Positions 17,333 through 26,415 of a stretch of 64,000 nt of DNA are shown here, piece after piece. The stretch is from contig CANKXX010000006.1 of the NCBI GenBank assembly GCA_947487835.1, forward strand, positions 308,641-372,640, in the 5' to 3' direction. The notes below the pieces were generated by a model. The model ran no database searches. It was not told the origin of the DNA and saw only the letters and a program-made list of their open reading frames with translations. This stretch comes from an uncultured Microbacteriaceae bacterium. Lineage in GTDB: Bacteria > Actinomycetota > Actinomycetes > Actinomycetales > Microbacteriaceae. The translations under genes were made by a program, and so were the position numbers. Within the stretch, counting starts at the first letter, position 1; every line of letters starts with the position of its first letter.

Positions 17333-18061
17333 TCAGCGCAGGCCCACGCCCGTGTGCGCGGCGAGCGCATCGAGGAGGGCGTCCTGGAACGCCTCGTCCT
17401 GGGTCGAGCGGTGCGGACTCCGCTGCCGCTGATGAAACCAGTAGCCGGAGGCGTTCGTCGCCGGGCCGTCGCCCGCCGCGAGCCACGCCTGGGTGCGGTG
17501 GCCGAGCTCGAGGTCGTCCGGGGCGCCGGCGCCGCCCATCCGGGTGGGCACCCAGCCGGGGTCGACCGCGTTGCTGAACACGTCGGGCCGGATGCGGGCG
17601 ACCGCGGCGGCGAGCGCGGTGACCATCAGCTTGCTGTCCGAGTACGAGGCGGTCGCCCGCGCGCCGGACCAGTCGAGGCCCGTCAGCGAGGCGCGCCCGC
17701 CGCGGTGCATCCCGCTGCTCAGGAAGACGAGCCGCCGCGCCGGCACCAGCGCCGTGAGGAGGTAGGGCGCGACGACGTTCACGGGCAGGATCGACGGCCC
17801 GCTGATCACCCCGGCGTTGTGGATGACGGCGTCGACGTCGCCGATCCGCTCCACCTGCGGCGCCAGTGCGCGGACCGCATCGAGGTCCGCGAGGTCTCCC
17901 GTGACGAGCGTCGCGCCGCGCTCGATCAGCTCGCCCAGCTGCTCCTCGGCGCGCTCGGCGCTGCGGGAGTGCACGAGAACGGCGTGGCCCTGGCCGAGGA
18001 GCTCCCGGGCGGCACCGTGCCCGAGCCCGGTCGAGGCGCCGGTGACGAGGATGCGGGACAT
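17333..18061 (-). CDS. Short-chain dehydrogenase/reductase (SDR)
   Basis: 242-aa NAD(P)-dependent oxidoreductase. Cofactor motif TGASTGLG (7-14), DAVIHNAG (77-84), catalytic Ser in FLSSGMH (115/116) and YSDSK giving Tyr140 and Lys144. AAGGACACC precedes ATG at 18061, supporting this start over the longer open frame. Divergent from the serine-hydrolase gene starting at 18140. Substrate unknown. Confidence 0.9.
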   Translation of the reverse strand: MSRILVTGASTGLGHGAARELLGQGHAVLVHSRSAERAEEQLGELIERGATLVTGDLADLDAVRALAPQVERIGDVDAVIHNAGVISGPSILPVNVVAPYLLTALVPARRLVFLSSGMHRGGRASLTGLDWSGARATASYSDSKLMVTALAAAVARIRPDVFSNAVDPGWVPTRMGGAGAPDDLELGHRTQAWLAAGDGPATNASGYWFHQRQRSPHRSTQDEAFQDALLDALAAHTGVGLR

Positions 18062-18139
18062 GGTGTCCTTCCTACGCCCACCCGGGATGCGCTGCAGGCC
18101 GGGCGGCATCCGGGCCGGTGCCATCGGTATGGTGACCGC

Positions 18140-19114
18140 ATGACCTCCCTCGGATCCGACGACGGCTTGGCCGAGGACCTCCGCGCCCGGCTGGGGGAGC
18201 GGCACCCGGTGGCCGCCGTCGCGACCGTCGCCGGAGGCGCGACCAGGATCGCCATCCGCAGTGCCGATGCCGATGCCGACTTCGAGGTCGGGTCGCTCTC
18301 GAAAGCCGTCACCGGGCTGCTCTACGCCGATGCGGTCGATCGGGGCGAGGTGGCGCCGGACACCCTGCTGGGCTCACTCCTCCCGCTCGGCGACGGCGCG
18401 GCCGCCGGCCTGACGCTGGCGTCCCTGAGCACGCACACCTCCGGGCTGCCGCGCCTCGCACCGCGCTCGGACGTCCTCAGGCGCACGATCCGGCTGCAGA
18501 CCCGCGGCGCGAATCCCTACGGCGAGACGCTCGACGAGCTCGTCGAACAGGTGAGGCAGGTGCGCCTCGCCGCTCCCCGCGCCCGCTACTCGAACCTCGG
18601 CTTCCAGCTGCTCGGGCACGGCGTCGCGGCGGCGGCGGGGCTCTCCTACGCGGACCTGCTGCACCAGCGGCTGGCCGATGTCCTCGGCCTGCCCTCGCTC
18701 CACGTCCCGGCCCGGCCGGGCGAGCTGCGGCCGACGGCGCTGCCCGGCCGAAGCGGCAGGGGCAGGCCGCGGGAGGCCTGGACCGGCGAGGCGCTCGGAC
18801 CCGCGGGCGGCATCCGGTCCTCGATCGGCGACCTCGGCCGCCTGGTCGCCGCCCTGCTCGACGGGACGGCGCCGGGGAGGGCGGCACTCGACCCGGTGCG
18901 GCCGTTCGCGGGTCCGGCGGTGCGGATCGGCGCGGGCTGGCTGACCGTGATGGCCGAGGGGCGCGAGATCACGTGGCACAACGGCGGTACGGGCGGCTTC
19001 TGCTCCTGGCTGGGTCTCGACCGCCCCGCGGGCGCGGGCGTGGTCCTCGTCAGCGCGACCGCCGGATCCGTCGACCGCCACGGCATGGCGCTGCTGAAGG
19101 GCCTCGCGGCCTAG
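18140..19114 (+). CDS. Beta-lactamase-family (penicillin-binding-like) serine hydrolase
   Basis: 324 aa, class C beta-lactamase / esterase-EstB fold. Nucleophile motif S52-L-S-K55, YSNLG as the Y-x-N motif, and HNGGTGGF as the KTG-equivalent loop near the C-terminus. No signal peptide is visible, so it is probably cytoplasmic; these proteins are often esterases or peptidases rather than resistance enzymes. It overlaps the convergent alpha/beta hydrolase gene by 4 nt at the stop codons. Confidence 0.88.
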   Translation: MTSLGSDDGLAEDLRARLGERHPVAAVATVAGGATRIAIRSADADADFEVGSLSKAVTGLLYADAVDRGEVAPDTLLGSLLPLGDGAAAGLTLASLSTHTSGLPRLAPRSDVLRRTIRLQTRGANPYGETLDELVEQVRQVRLAAPRARYSNLGFQLLGHGVAAAAGLSYADLLHQRLADVLGLPSLHVPARPGELRPTALPGRSGRGRPREAWTGEALGPAGGIRSSIGDLGRLVAALLDGTAPGRAALDPVRPFAGPAVRIGAGWLTVMAEGREITWHNGGTGGFCSWLGLDRPAGAGVVLVSATAGSVDRHGMALLKGLAA

Positions 19115-20025
19115 CCGCCGACGGAGATCCGCCCGCTCAGCCAGTCCTGGCCGGCACGCCGGAAGTCCCGGGCGACGCCCGACTGCGCCGCGACGGACTC
19201 GAAGCCGTGCGGAGCCCCGGGCACCACCGTCGTCGCGACCGCGACGCCGGCCTCCTCGAGCCGCCTCGCGTAGGCGAGGTCCTCGTCGTGGAAGAGGTCG
19301 ATGTCGCCCACGCCGATCCACGCCGGGGGCAGCCCGGTCAGGTCCTCGCGGCGGGCGGGCACCGCGTACGGCGGAACGGAGTGCGCCCCGGGCTCGACGG
19401 AGAGCAGCGACCGCCAGCCGATGCGGTTCGTCCGGTTGTCCCAGACGAAGTGCGAGGTTTCGTCGTGCGACGGGTCGGCGGCCGTGCGGTCGTCGAGCAT
19501 CGGGCAGAACAGCCACTGCGCGACGGGCTGGACGCCGCCCGCGTCATGGATCCGCTGCACCAGTCCGGCGGCGAGCCCACCGCCCGCGCTCTGCCCGCCC
19601 ACGACGAAGCGTGTGCCCGGTCCGCACCGCCGGACCATGCCCCGCCAGACCGCCGCGCAGTCATCGAGCGGCGCCGGGAACGGGTGCTCCGGAGCGAGCC
19701 GGTAGTCGACGCTCGTGATCCGCAGCCCCAGGCGGGCGGCCGTCTCCGTGAGCAGGGTGTCATCCATCGCCGGGGCCCCGATGACCATGCCGCCCCCGTG
19801 GATCCACAGGAGCTCCGCGTCCGTCGCCACGCGCTCGGGCGTGTAGGTGCGGACGCGGACCCCCTCGATGCGGCCCCTGCCGACCGCGACGCCTGGGGTG
19901 GTGCGGGAGCGCATCAGCCGGGGTCCGAGGCGGCCGAGCACGCGGAACACCTTCTTCTCCAGGTCGAGGGCGGGCAGCCGGGTCACGGCCTCGCGCAGAT
20001 CGGGGTGTACCCGGTCGATCTCCAT
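19111..20025 (-). CDS. Alpha/beta hydrolase, HSL (acetyl-esterase) family
   Basis: 304-aa carboxylesterase. The oxyanion-hole motif HGGG is at 76-79, and nucleophile Ser146 lies in GGQSAGGG. Asp243 in GDIDLFHDED and His273 in APHGFES complete the triad. N-terminus MEIDRVHPDLREAV is typical of the family. It lies 19 nt downstream of the propeller-like gene on the same strand and may be read through from it. Natural substrate unknown. Confidence 0.92.
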   Translation of the reverse strand: MEIDRVHPDLREAVTRLPALDLEKKVFRVLGRLGPRLMRSRTTPGVAVGRGRIEGVRVRTYTPERVATDAELLWIHGGGMVIGAPAMDDTLLTETAARLGLRITSVDYRLAPEHPFPAPLDDCAAVWRGMVRRCGPGTRFVVGGQSAGGGLAAGLVQRIHDAGGVQPVAQWLFCPMLDDRTAADPSHDETSHFVWDNRTNRIGWRSLLSVEPGAHSVPPYAVPARREDLTGLPPAWIGVGDIDLFHDEDLAYARRLEEAGVAVATTVVPGAPHGFESVAAQSGVARDFRRAGQDWLSGRISVGG

Positions 20026-20044
20026 GGGGGCATCCTCTCCCAGG

Positions 20045-21490
20045 TCAGCGGCACCAGCTGGGCAGGAAGCCGCTGACGCTGCGGGTGGTCGTGCCGGTCG
20101 AAAGCTCGACGAAGTAGGTCGTCATGTCGCTGAAGGCGGGCAGCAGGTCGTCGTCGTTGATCACCCCGTCGAGGGGAACCACCTCGATCGCGAGGAGCTG
20201 GCCGTTGGGCGACACGCAGAAGTCGCGGATCCTGCTCGTCTCGGAGGTCGGCCGGAAGATCCGCTCCGTGCCGGACGGGTCGACGAGCAGGAGCTCGGAG
20301 CCGATCGTCGTGCGGGCGAGGGCGTAGTCGACGCGGTCGAACTGCTGCACGTAGCGGTCCTCGTCGAGCACGACCAGCTTCCCGGCGGTCGTGGCGGGAT
20401 CGGCGTCGGCCGCCGGCAGACCGAGCGGCGCGAGGCTGCCGTCCGCGAGATCGATCAGGGAGCCGGACGAGGGATCGGCGACCACGAGGTCGGTCGTGCC
20501 GGGGACGAAGCCGCGCAGCTCGGCGTGCTGCCCCAGGGGCGTCGGCGCGGCTCCGGCGATCGGATCGAGGAGGTAGAGCTGGTCGTCCGCGGCCTGCGCC
20601 ACCAGGGCGGTGCTGCCCGGCACGAACACGAAGTCGCGCACGGACAGCGGGGCGCCGTCGAGACCGACCGCCTGGATCGGCACGCCGGACGGGTCCGTCA
20701 GGTCGAGGATGTAGAGGGGCGCGACGAGGGCCGATGTCACGGGATCAACCTCCCCGCCCAGCCGGAAGCCGAGGAGCTGCTCCGACAGGCGCAGGTCGTG
20801 CAGCGGGCCGCCCACCGGGGTCGGCACCGTCGCGGATCCGCCATCGGCCAGCGAGGTGAGCACGAGCGCGCTCCCGCCATTTGTGCGGGTCGCGGCGACG
20901 AGCACCGATTCCGAGACCACGTACTCCTGGATGCGCGGCGCCTGGAACACCTCCGCCGACTCCGCCCCGGTGGGCGAGTTGCGGAAGATCCGGTCGGGCG
21001 CGTCCTGCCCGGCGGGGTCGTCGGCGGTGTCGCGGAGGAGGGTGAACACGTCGACGCTCGGCGTGCTGAAGCCGTGCCGCAGGGTGCCGACCGCGGTCGT
21101 GAACGCGCCGGACACGTCGTCGACGCTCACCGTGTAGTCCGTGTCGTAGTCGAGGATGTCCGCGAAGCGGATGGTCAGGGTCGCGCCGTCGACGGACACG
21201 TCGTCGATCCGGGTGGACGGCGACACCCGAACCTGGGACGGCTCGACGTCGGCCAGCGGCTGGTTGGCGGTGAGGACGAGGCGCTGCTCCGCCCGGGCGA
21301 TCACCGCGCGCGTGTTGATCTCAGCCGAGCTGAGGCGCGGGCCCTGCGTGGCGTTGGCCGCCCCCAGCCCGACCGCGGCGACGGCGAGCCCGGTGAGGAC
21401 GACGGCGTTGACCCGCCGGAACCGCCGGCCCCTCGACCGCTCGGACCGAGGGACGCCCGCCGCGCCGCCGGGGAAACGGTCAGTAGACAT
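20045..21490 (-). CDS. Membrane-anchored beta-propeller-like protein of the zinc-linked operon
   Basis: 481 aa. ATG at 21490 gives MSTDRFPGGAAG; one hydrophobic span (about 30-50, VNAVVLTGLAVAAVGLGA) should place the rest outside the cell. A Big_5-like Ig segment follows (about 70-140, VRVSPSTRIDDVSVDGATL...). The remainder is repeats of beta-strand phrases (LYILDL, LYLLDP, LLVDPSG, LAIEVVPL) that look like propeller blades. It overlaps the TIGR03943 gene by 11 nt, so it is the last member of the aztA-permease-TIGR03943 operon. Function not recognised; context suggests a role in metal handling, which is inference. Confidence 0.75.
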   Translation of the reverse strand: MSTDRFPGGAAGVPRSERSRGRRFRRVNAVVLTGLAVAAVGLGAANATQGPRLSSAEINTRAVIARAEQRLVLTANQPLADVEPSQVRVSPSTRIDDVSVDGATLTIRFADILDYDTDYTVSVDDVSGAFTTAVGTLRHGFSTPSVDVFTLLRDTADDPAGQDAPDRIFRNSPTGAESAEVFQAPRIQEYVVSESVLVAATRTNGGSALVLTSLADGGSATVPTPVGGPLHDLRLSEQLLGFRLGGEVDPVTSALVAPLYILDLTDPSGVPIQAVGLDGAPLSVRDFVFVPGSTALVAQAADDQLYLLDPIAGAAPTPLGQHAELRGFVPGTTDLVVADPSSGSLIDLADGSLAPLGLPAADADPATTAGKLVVLDEDRYVQQFDRVDYALARTTIGSELLLVDPSGTERIFRPTSETSRIRDFCVSPNGQLLAIEVVPLDGVINDDDLLPAFSDMTTYFVELSTGTTTRSVSGFLPSWCR

Positions 21491-22370
21491 ACGGCTCGCT
21501 CGGCTGCTCGGTCGGCTCGACCGCATCCGGCGTGATCGCGATGGTCTGCAGGCTGGCGAGGCTCGGGTTCGCGCCGAAGGGCCCGGTCACGGTGACCCAG
21601 CTGTCCACGGGGAACCGGCTCGCCCAGTCCGGCGAGTACACCGCGACGCCCACGGGCTGCGCATCGACCGCGCAGCAGGTCACGACGAATCGGGCGACGT
21701 AGAACACGTTCTCCGGGTCGTCCGGGTCCGGCGTCACGAATCCGGTGAGCGTCGCGCTCGTGCCGGCGAAGAAGTCCTCGCCCGCGCCCTGCCGGATCAG
21801 GGACGCCCAGTCCTTGACGGTGAAGGTCGAGTAGTCGCCGCCGATCAGGTCCGCCGACTCCACTCCGGCCGGTCCGGCGACGGAGGCGTTCAGGTCCCTC
21901 TGGTCGACCGTCGAGGTCGTGAGGGTCGCCGGGGGCAGCACCAGGAGGGCGCCCGTCGTGAGGACGGTCACGAGCACGCTGCCGACGACCGCCGCGGTGC
22001 GCCCGCCCCGCCGGCCGGCGCCCGGCTCGCGCTCGTCCTGCTCACGGTGGTCGTGGTCGTGCCCGTGGTGGTCGCGGTCGTCGTGCCCGTGCCCGTGCCC
22101 GTCGTCGTGGTCGTGGTCGTGGTCGTGCCCGTCGTCGTCGCGGTGGTCGGAGCCGTGCTCCTCGTCCCGCTCCGGATCCGACCCCGGCACGACGGCGAAC
22201 GCGGCGATGGTGAACACGGCCGCGATGACGGCCATCACCGTGGTGAACACGTAGTAGCGCGGGTGGATGTAGAGGCCGAGCTGCCCGGTGACGGCGAGCC
22301 AGACGGTGGCCACGATGCCGACGAGGCTGATCAGCACGCCCGCCCAGCGCGAGACGAACCGGTCACGCAA
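21480..22370 (-). CDS. TIGR03943 (DUF1980) family protein, permease partner, with His-rich loop
   Basis: 296 aa; homologues (for example YcgQ-type) pair with an ArsP_1/DUF318 permease, as here. Two N-terminal transmembrane segments, then a loop of about 45 residues (roughly 70-115) dominated by His and Asp (HDHDHDHDDGHGHGHDD), a third span, and an extracytoplasmic domain with the family motif RFVVTCCAVDAQPVG. The His/Asp loop is a likely zinc-binding buffer. The apparent start is TTG at 22370, overlapping the permease stop by 8 nt, with GGGGGTG upstream; a GTG about ten codons further in is less likely because it removes the first membrane span. Confidence 0.85.
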   Translation of the reverse strand: MRDRFVSRWAGVLISLVGIVATVWLAVTGQLGLYIHPRYYVFTTVMAVIAAVFTIAAFAVVPGSDPERDEEHGSDHRDDDGHDHDHDHDDGHGHGHDDRDHHGHDHDHREQDEREPGAGRRGGRTAAVVGSVLVTVLTTGALLVLPPATLTTSTVDQRDLNASVAGPAGVESADLIGGDYSTFTVKDWASLIRQGAGEDFFAGTSATLTGFVTPDPDDPENVFYVARFVVTCCAVDAQPVGVAVYSPDWASRFPVDSWVTVTGPFGANPSLASLQTIAITPDAVEPTEQPSEPYVY

Positions 22371-23367
22371 GGAGGTTCACCCCCAGCCCGAGCACGAGGC
22401 AGCACAGTCCCACCGTCGCGGTCACCCGCACCAGCGCCGCGGCGGTGAAGGTCGTCCGCAGGAGGGCGAGCATCTTCACGTCCACCATGGCGCCGAAGAG
22501 CAGGAAGGCGACGATGCTCCCGGGCAGGAAGGTCGAGCCGAAGGACAGGATGAAGAACGCGTCGACGTTCGAGCAGATCGCGATGATGAACGCGAGGGCC
22601 ATCAGCGCGAGCACCGACAGCACCGGGTTGCCGCCGAGGGTGGCGAGCGTCTCGCAGGAGACGCCGACCTGGATCGCACCCGCGATCGCGGAGCCCACGA
22701 CGAGGGCGGGGAGCATCGTGCTCGTCTCCTCGGCGAAGGCGAGCACGCTGCGGCGCATCCGGGCGCCCTGCTGAGGGTGGTCGTGGTCCATGCGGCAGGC
22801 CGACTCGAAGCGCGGCGTGAGCAGCCGCTCCTGGTGCGGGTGCAGGCTGAACAGCCAGCCGATGAGGTTCGCGATCACGAAGCCGCCGACGATCCGACCG
22901 ACGAGGATGCCGTTGTCCCAGCCGAAGGCCTGATAGGTCGTGATGATCGTGACCGGGTTGAGGATCGGCGCGGCCAGGAGGAAGGTCATCGCCTCGGAGA
23001 CCGACAGGCCCTTCAGGAGCAGCCCGCGCGCGAGCGGCACGTTGCCGCACTCGCACACCGGCAGCAGCACGCCGAGGAGGGACATGGCCGCCCGGCGGGC
23101 GACCGGATGCGTGGGGAGCAGCCGGGTGAACAGGGTCTCGGGCACGAAGATCCGCACGGCGATCGACAGAATCACGCCGAGGAACACGAACGGCAGCGAC
23201 TCCACGAGGACGCTGATCGACAGCGTGAAGAAGTCCCGCATCTGCTCGGGGACGCCCTCGGAGGGGGTCTGCGGGCTGAGGACGCGGAGCGTCAGCAGGA
23301 CGACGGCGAGGGCGACGCCCGCCGTGAGGCCGGTCGCGAGACGTGGGGCTGCTCTGCGAGTGGGCAC
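22363..23367 (-). CDS. ArsP_1/DUF318-type permease
   Basis: 334-aa membrane protein with about eight spans. Hallmarks are LLPVCECGNVPLARGLLLKG and LAAPILNPVTIITTYQAFGW in the first half and SNVDAFFILSFGSTFLPGSI in the second. GTG at 23367 gives MPTRRAAPRLATGLTAG; the longer open frame has an implausible Arg/Pro-rich stretch. These permeases with a TIGR03943 partner occur in zinc-responsive loci; transport of zinc or a zinc complex is inferred from the azt context, not proven. Confidence 0.87.
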   Translation of the reverse strand: MPTRRAAPRLATGLTAGVALAVVLLTLRVLSPQTPSEGVPEQMRDFFTLSISVLVESLPFVFLGVILSIAVRIFVPETLFTRLLPTHPVARRAAMSLLGVLLPVCECGNVPLARGLLLKGLSVSEAMTFLLAAPILNPVTIITTYQAFGWDNGILVGRIVGGFVIANLIGWLFSLHPHQERLLTPRFESACRMDHDHPQQGARMRRSVLAFAEETSTMLPALVVGSAIAGAIQVGVSCETLATLGGNPVLSVLALMALAFIIAICSNVDAFFILSFGSTFLPGSIVAFLLFGAMVDVKMLALLRTTFTAAALVRVTATVGLCCLVLGLGVNLLA

Positions 23368-23462
23368 GACGTCCAGGGTACGGGGCGGACGCCGGCCGGC
23401 TCCGACGGACGTGCCCGGGTCCCGCCCGTCGGGGGAGCCCCCGGGCGCTGCGGCGGTGCCGG

Positions 23463-24122
23463 TCACACGCCCACGGAAGCGACGACGCATCCCTCGTCGA
23501 GGCGCACGAGGTGATCCGCCGCGGCGATCACCGCGGGGTCGTGGGACACGCAGACGACCGCGGCACCCCGGTCCGCCTCGGCCCGCATGACGGTGCGGAT
23601 GCGCTCGGCGCTGTCCGCGTCGAGCCCGGTCGTGGGCTCGTCGAGCAGAAGCAGGTCGGCCCGCCGGGCGAGACCCTGCGCGAGCAGGGCGCGCTGCCGC
23701 TGCCCGCCGGAGAGGGAGCCGAAGGGCTGCCCGGCCAGGTCGGTGATGCGGAGCCGATCGAGGGCGTCGTCGACGGCGACGCGGTCGTCCGCGCTCAGTC
23801 GACGCCACGGTCCGGTGCGCCCCCAGGCGCCGACCGTCACCACGTCGCGCACGGTGACGGGCAACCGGTCGGAGACGGCGGCGCGCTGCGGCACGAACGC
23901 GACGGCGCCCGTCGCGGCGCGCGTGCCCGTTGACGGCTGCCGGGTGCCGGCGATGACCTCGAGGAGCGTGGACTTGCCGGCCCCGTTCGGCCCGGCGATC
24001 ACCGTCACGGCGCCGTGCCGGACGTCGAGATCCACGTCGCGCACCACGTCGCGCCCGGCGAGATGGACGTGCACGGCGCGAAGACGGGCGGCGGGCGCGA
24101 AGGGGGTGGGGGAGCGGTGCAC
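23463..24122 (-). CDS. aztA: Zinc ABC transporter ATP-binding protein AztA
   Basis: 219-aa ABC ATPase. Walker A GPNGAGKST, Q-loop VPQRAAV, signature LSGGQRQR, Walker B LLLLDEPTTGLD and a switch His in VSHDP are all present. It energises zinc uptake with AztB and AztC. The GTG start at 24122 lies only 37 nt from the Zur-like palindrome it shares with aztB. First gene of the leftward operon leading to the permease and TIGR03943 genes after a 95-nt gap. Confidence 0.9.
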   Translation of the reverse strand: MHRSPTPFAPAARLRAVHVHLAGRDVVRDVDLDVRHGAVTVIAGPNGAGKSTLLEVIAGTRQPSTGTRAATGAVAFVPQRAAVSDRLPVTVRDVVTVGAWGRTGPWRRLSADDRVAVDDALDRLRITDLAGQPFGSLSGGQRQRALLAQGLARRADLLLLDEPTTGLDADSAERIRTVMRAEADRGAAVVCVSHDPAVIAAADHLVRLDEGCVVASVGV

Positions 24123-24159
24123 GCCCTCACCCTAGGAGAGAATCACCTCGCTACCAATT

Positions 24160-24176
24160 TTGATAATCATTATCAA
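24160..24176. promoter_or_regulatory. Zur-type operator between aztA and aztB
   Basis: Perfect 17-bp palindrome TTGATAAT-C-ATTATCAA. It closely matches bacterial Zur boxes (TGATAATNATTATCA type) and is strikingly AT-rich in this DNA. It includes GATAAT, usable as a -10 for aztB whose GTG is at 24197, so zinc-bound Zur would block transcription of both divergent operons when zinc is sufficient. Confidence 0.9.
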
Positions 24177-24196
24177 CAGCGCTACGGTCGGGCCTC

Positions 24197-25090
24197 GTGA
24201 CCTTCCTGACCTCCGGCCTGCTCGAGCCGTTCGCGCTCGACTTCCTGCAGCGCGCCCTGCTGGGCGGCAGCCTCGTCGCCGTGCTCTGCGGAGTCGTCGG
24301 CACCTGGGTCGTCGTCCGCGGCATGGCGTTCCTGGGCGAGGCCCTCGCTCACGGGATGCTGCCCGGCGTCGCCCTCGCGACGGTGCTCGGCCTGCCGGTG
24401 ATGGCGGGCGGCGCGGTCAGCGCGATCGTCATGAGCCTGGGCATCGGGGCGCTGCAGCGGCGCGGCCGGCTGTCCTACGACACGAGCATCGGCCTGCTGT
24501 TCGTGTCGATGCTCGCGCTCGGGGTCATCATCATCTCCCACTCGGGCAGCTTCGCCACCGACGCGACGTCGATCCTGTTCGGCGACATCCTGGCCATCGC
24601 CGCGGACGACCTCGTGCTGCTCGCGATCGCCGCCGCGGTCGGGGTCGCCGTCGCCGCCGTGGCGCACCGGTCGCTGGTCGCGCTGGCCCTCGACGCGCGC
24701 ATCGCCTCCGTGCTCGGCCTCCGGCCCCGTGCGGCGCAGGCCGCGCTCGTGGGGCTCGTGACGCTCGCCGTCGTCGCGTCGTACCAGGCGGTCGGCTCCC
24801 TCCTCGTCGTGGGGCTGCTGCTCGCCCCCGCGGTCGCCGCGGGACAGTGGACGGCCCGCATCCCGACCCGGATGCTGCTCGCCGCGGCACTCGGCGTCGT
24901 GGCCGTCTTCGCCGGCCTGCTCGTCTCGTGGCACGCGGGCACCGCCGCGGGCGCGTCGGTCGCCGCCGCCGCGATCGCCCTGGCGGGCGCGTCCTGGCTC
25001 TGCCGGGTGATCCTCGACACCCTCCGGTCTCCGCGGCATTCGGACCCCATACCCGCCGTACCCGCGACCACCGGATCCGCGAACCGGTGA
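24197..25090 (+). CDS. aztB: Zinc ABC transporter permease AztB
   Basis: 297-aa ABC-3 family (ZnuB-like) membrane protein with about eight spans; motifs GTWVVVRGMAFLGEALAHGM and SYQAVGSLLVVGLLLAPAV are typical. GTG at 24197 is immediately downstream of the Zur box, giving a very short leader. An 83-nt gap to the next gene holds a run of about four CCCCGT hexamers (25138-25162). Confidence 0.93.
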   Translation: MTFLTSGLLEPFALDFLQRALLGGSLVAVLCGVVGTWVVVRGMAFLGEALAHGMLPGVALATVLGLPVMAGGAVSAIVMSLGIGALQRRGRLSYDTSIGLLFVSMLALGVIIISHSGSFATDATSILFGDILAIAADDLVLLAIAAAVGVAVAAVAHRSLVALALDARIASVLGLRPRAAQAALVGLVTLAVVASYQAVGSLLVVGLLLAPAVAAGQWTARIPTRMLLAAALGVVAVFAGLLVSWHAGTAAGASVAAAAIALAGASWLCRVILDTLRSPRHSDPIPAVPATTGSANR

Positions 25091-25173
25091 GGACCACCAG
25101 CCCCGTGCCTGGCAGCCGCCCCGCCCTCTCCCTTTCCCGTCCCCGTCCCCGTCCCCGTCCCCGGAAGGACACC

Positions 25174-26415
25174 GTGCACTCCCGCCTCCTCACCTTCGCT
25201 GTCTCCGGCGGCCTCGCGCTCGGTCTCGCCGGCTGCGCCGACGACCCGGCCGCACCTGCTTCGACCCCGTCCTCGACCGACGCTCCGGCCGACGGGGACG
25301 GCCACGGGGCCGTGACCGGCGCCGCCGAGGTGGCGGATCCGCAGCTCGGGCTCACCACGATCGATCCGTCCGGCGCCGTCTCGCACCTCGACCTGCTCGA
25401 CGGAAGCGTCGTCGAGATCGGCGACATCGGAGCCCCGAGCGCCATGACGACCGACGGCCGCTACCTCTTCGCCCGCACCGACGCCGGCGTCGAGGTCGTC
25501 GACAGCGGGGTGTGGACCTGGGACCACGTCGACCACTTCCACTACTACCGCGCCGAACCGCGCCTCCTCGGTGCCGTCGAAGGCCTGGGGCCGGCGACCG
25601 TCGCGACCACGAACCTGTCGACGACCGGCGGCACCGGGCTCTTCTTCGCGGACTCGGGGGAGGCCGTGCTGCTCGACACCGCCGCCCTGTCGGCGGGCGA
25701 GATCGTCGAGAGCTTCCGCATCGAGACGGCTCCGCACGCCGGCATGGTGGTGCCCATCGGCTCCTTCGCGCTGGTCACCGAGGCGGAGGACGGGGCGGCC
25801 GCATCCGTGCTCGGCTACACCGCGGACGGCGAGCCGACCGGGCTCGAGGAGCGATGCCAGGACGCGTCCGGCACGATCACGACGCGCGTCGGCGCCGTCA
25901 TCGGGTGCCGGGACGGGGCCCTGCTCGCGACCCTGCAGGACGAGGAGCTCGTCGTCGAACGGATCCCGTACCCCGAGGGCTCGACCGCCCCCGCGGCCTC
26001 CGCGTTCGCCAACCGCGAGGGACGACCGACAGCCGCGGCCCTCGCCGGCCCGGACGCCGTCTGGCTGCTCGACACCCGGGAGAGGTCGTGGACCCTGCTG
26101 CCCGCCCCCGCGCCCCTGGTCGCCGTGACAGCGGTCGATGACGAAGACGAGCACGTGCTCGCGCTCGCCGCGGACGGGCGCGTGCTCGTGCTGGACGGCG
26201 CGAGCGGCGCGCTGCTCGCCGAGACCGACGCGCTCGTCGCCGGATCGCTGGCCGCCGGACTCGCCCCCACCCTGGTCGCCGATCAGCAGCGGGTCTACCT
26301 GAGCGGCCCCGCCGAGCGGCGGCTGTTCGAGATCGACTTCGCCGACGGCGGTCGCATCGCCCGCACCTTCGACACGGCCACCGAGCCGACGTTCACCGCG
26401 GAGACGGGCCGATGA
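25174..26415 (+). CDS. AztD-like beta-propeller lipoprotein (first of two)
   Basis: 413 aa. GTG at 25174 is preceded by GGAAGGAC; the lipobox LGLAGCADD predicts lipid anchoring. The mature part has repeated blade-like strands and a histidine cluster WDHVDHFHYYRAEP (about 112-125), followed by GPATVATTNLSTTGGTG, suited to metal binding. It is related to but clearly diverged from the downstream aztD. Its stop overlaps aztC by 4 nt (ATGA), so it is part of the aztB-aztC operon. Probably a second periplasm-side zinc chaperone or sensor; that role is inferred. Confidence 0.8.
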   Translation: MHSRLLTFAVSGGLALGLAGCADDPAAPASTPSSTDAPADGDGHGAVTGAAEVADPQLGLTTIDPSGAVSHLDLLDGSVVEIGDIGAPSAMTTDGRYLFARTDAGVEVVDSGVWTWDHVDHFHYYRAEPRLLGAVEGLGPATVATTNLSTTGGTGLFFADSGEAVLLDTAALSAGEIVESFRIETAPHAGMVVPIGSFALVTEAEDGAAASVLGYTADGEPTGLEERCQDASGTITTRVGAVIGCRDGALLATLQDEELVVERIPYPEGSTAPAASAFANREGRPTAAALAGPDAVWLLDTRERSWTLLPAPAPLVAVTAVDDEDEHVLALAADGRVLVLDGASGALLAETDALVAGSLAAGLAPTLVADQQRVYLSGPAERRLFEIDFADGGRIARTFDTATEPTFTAETGR

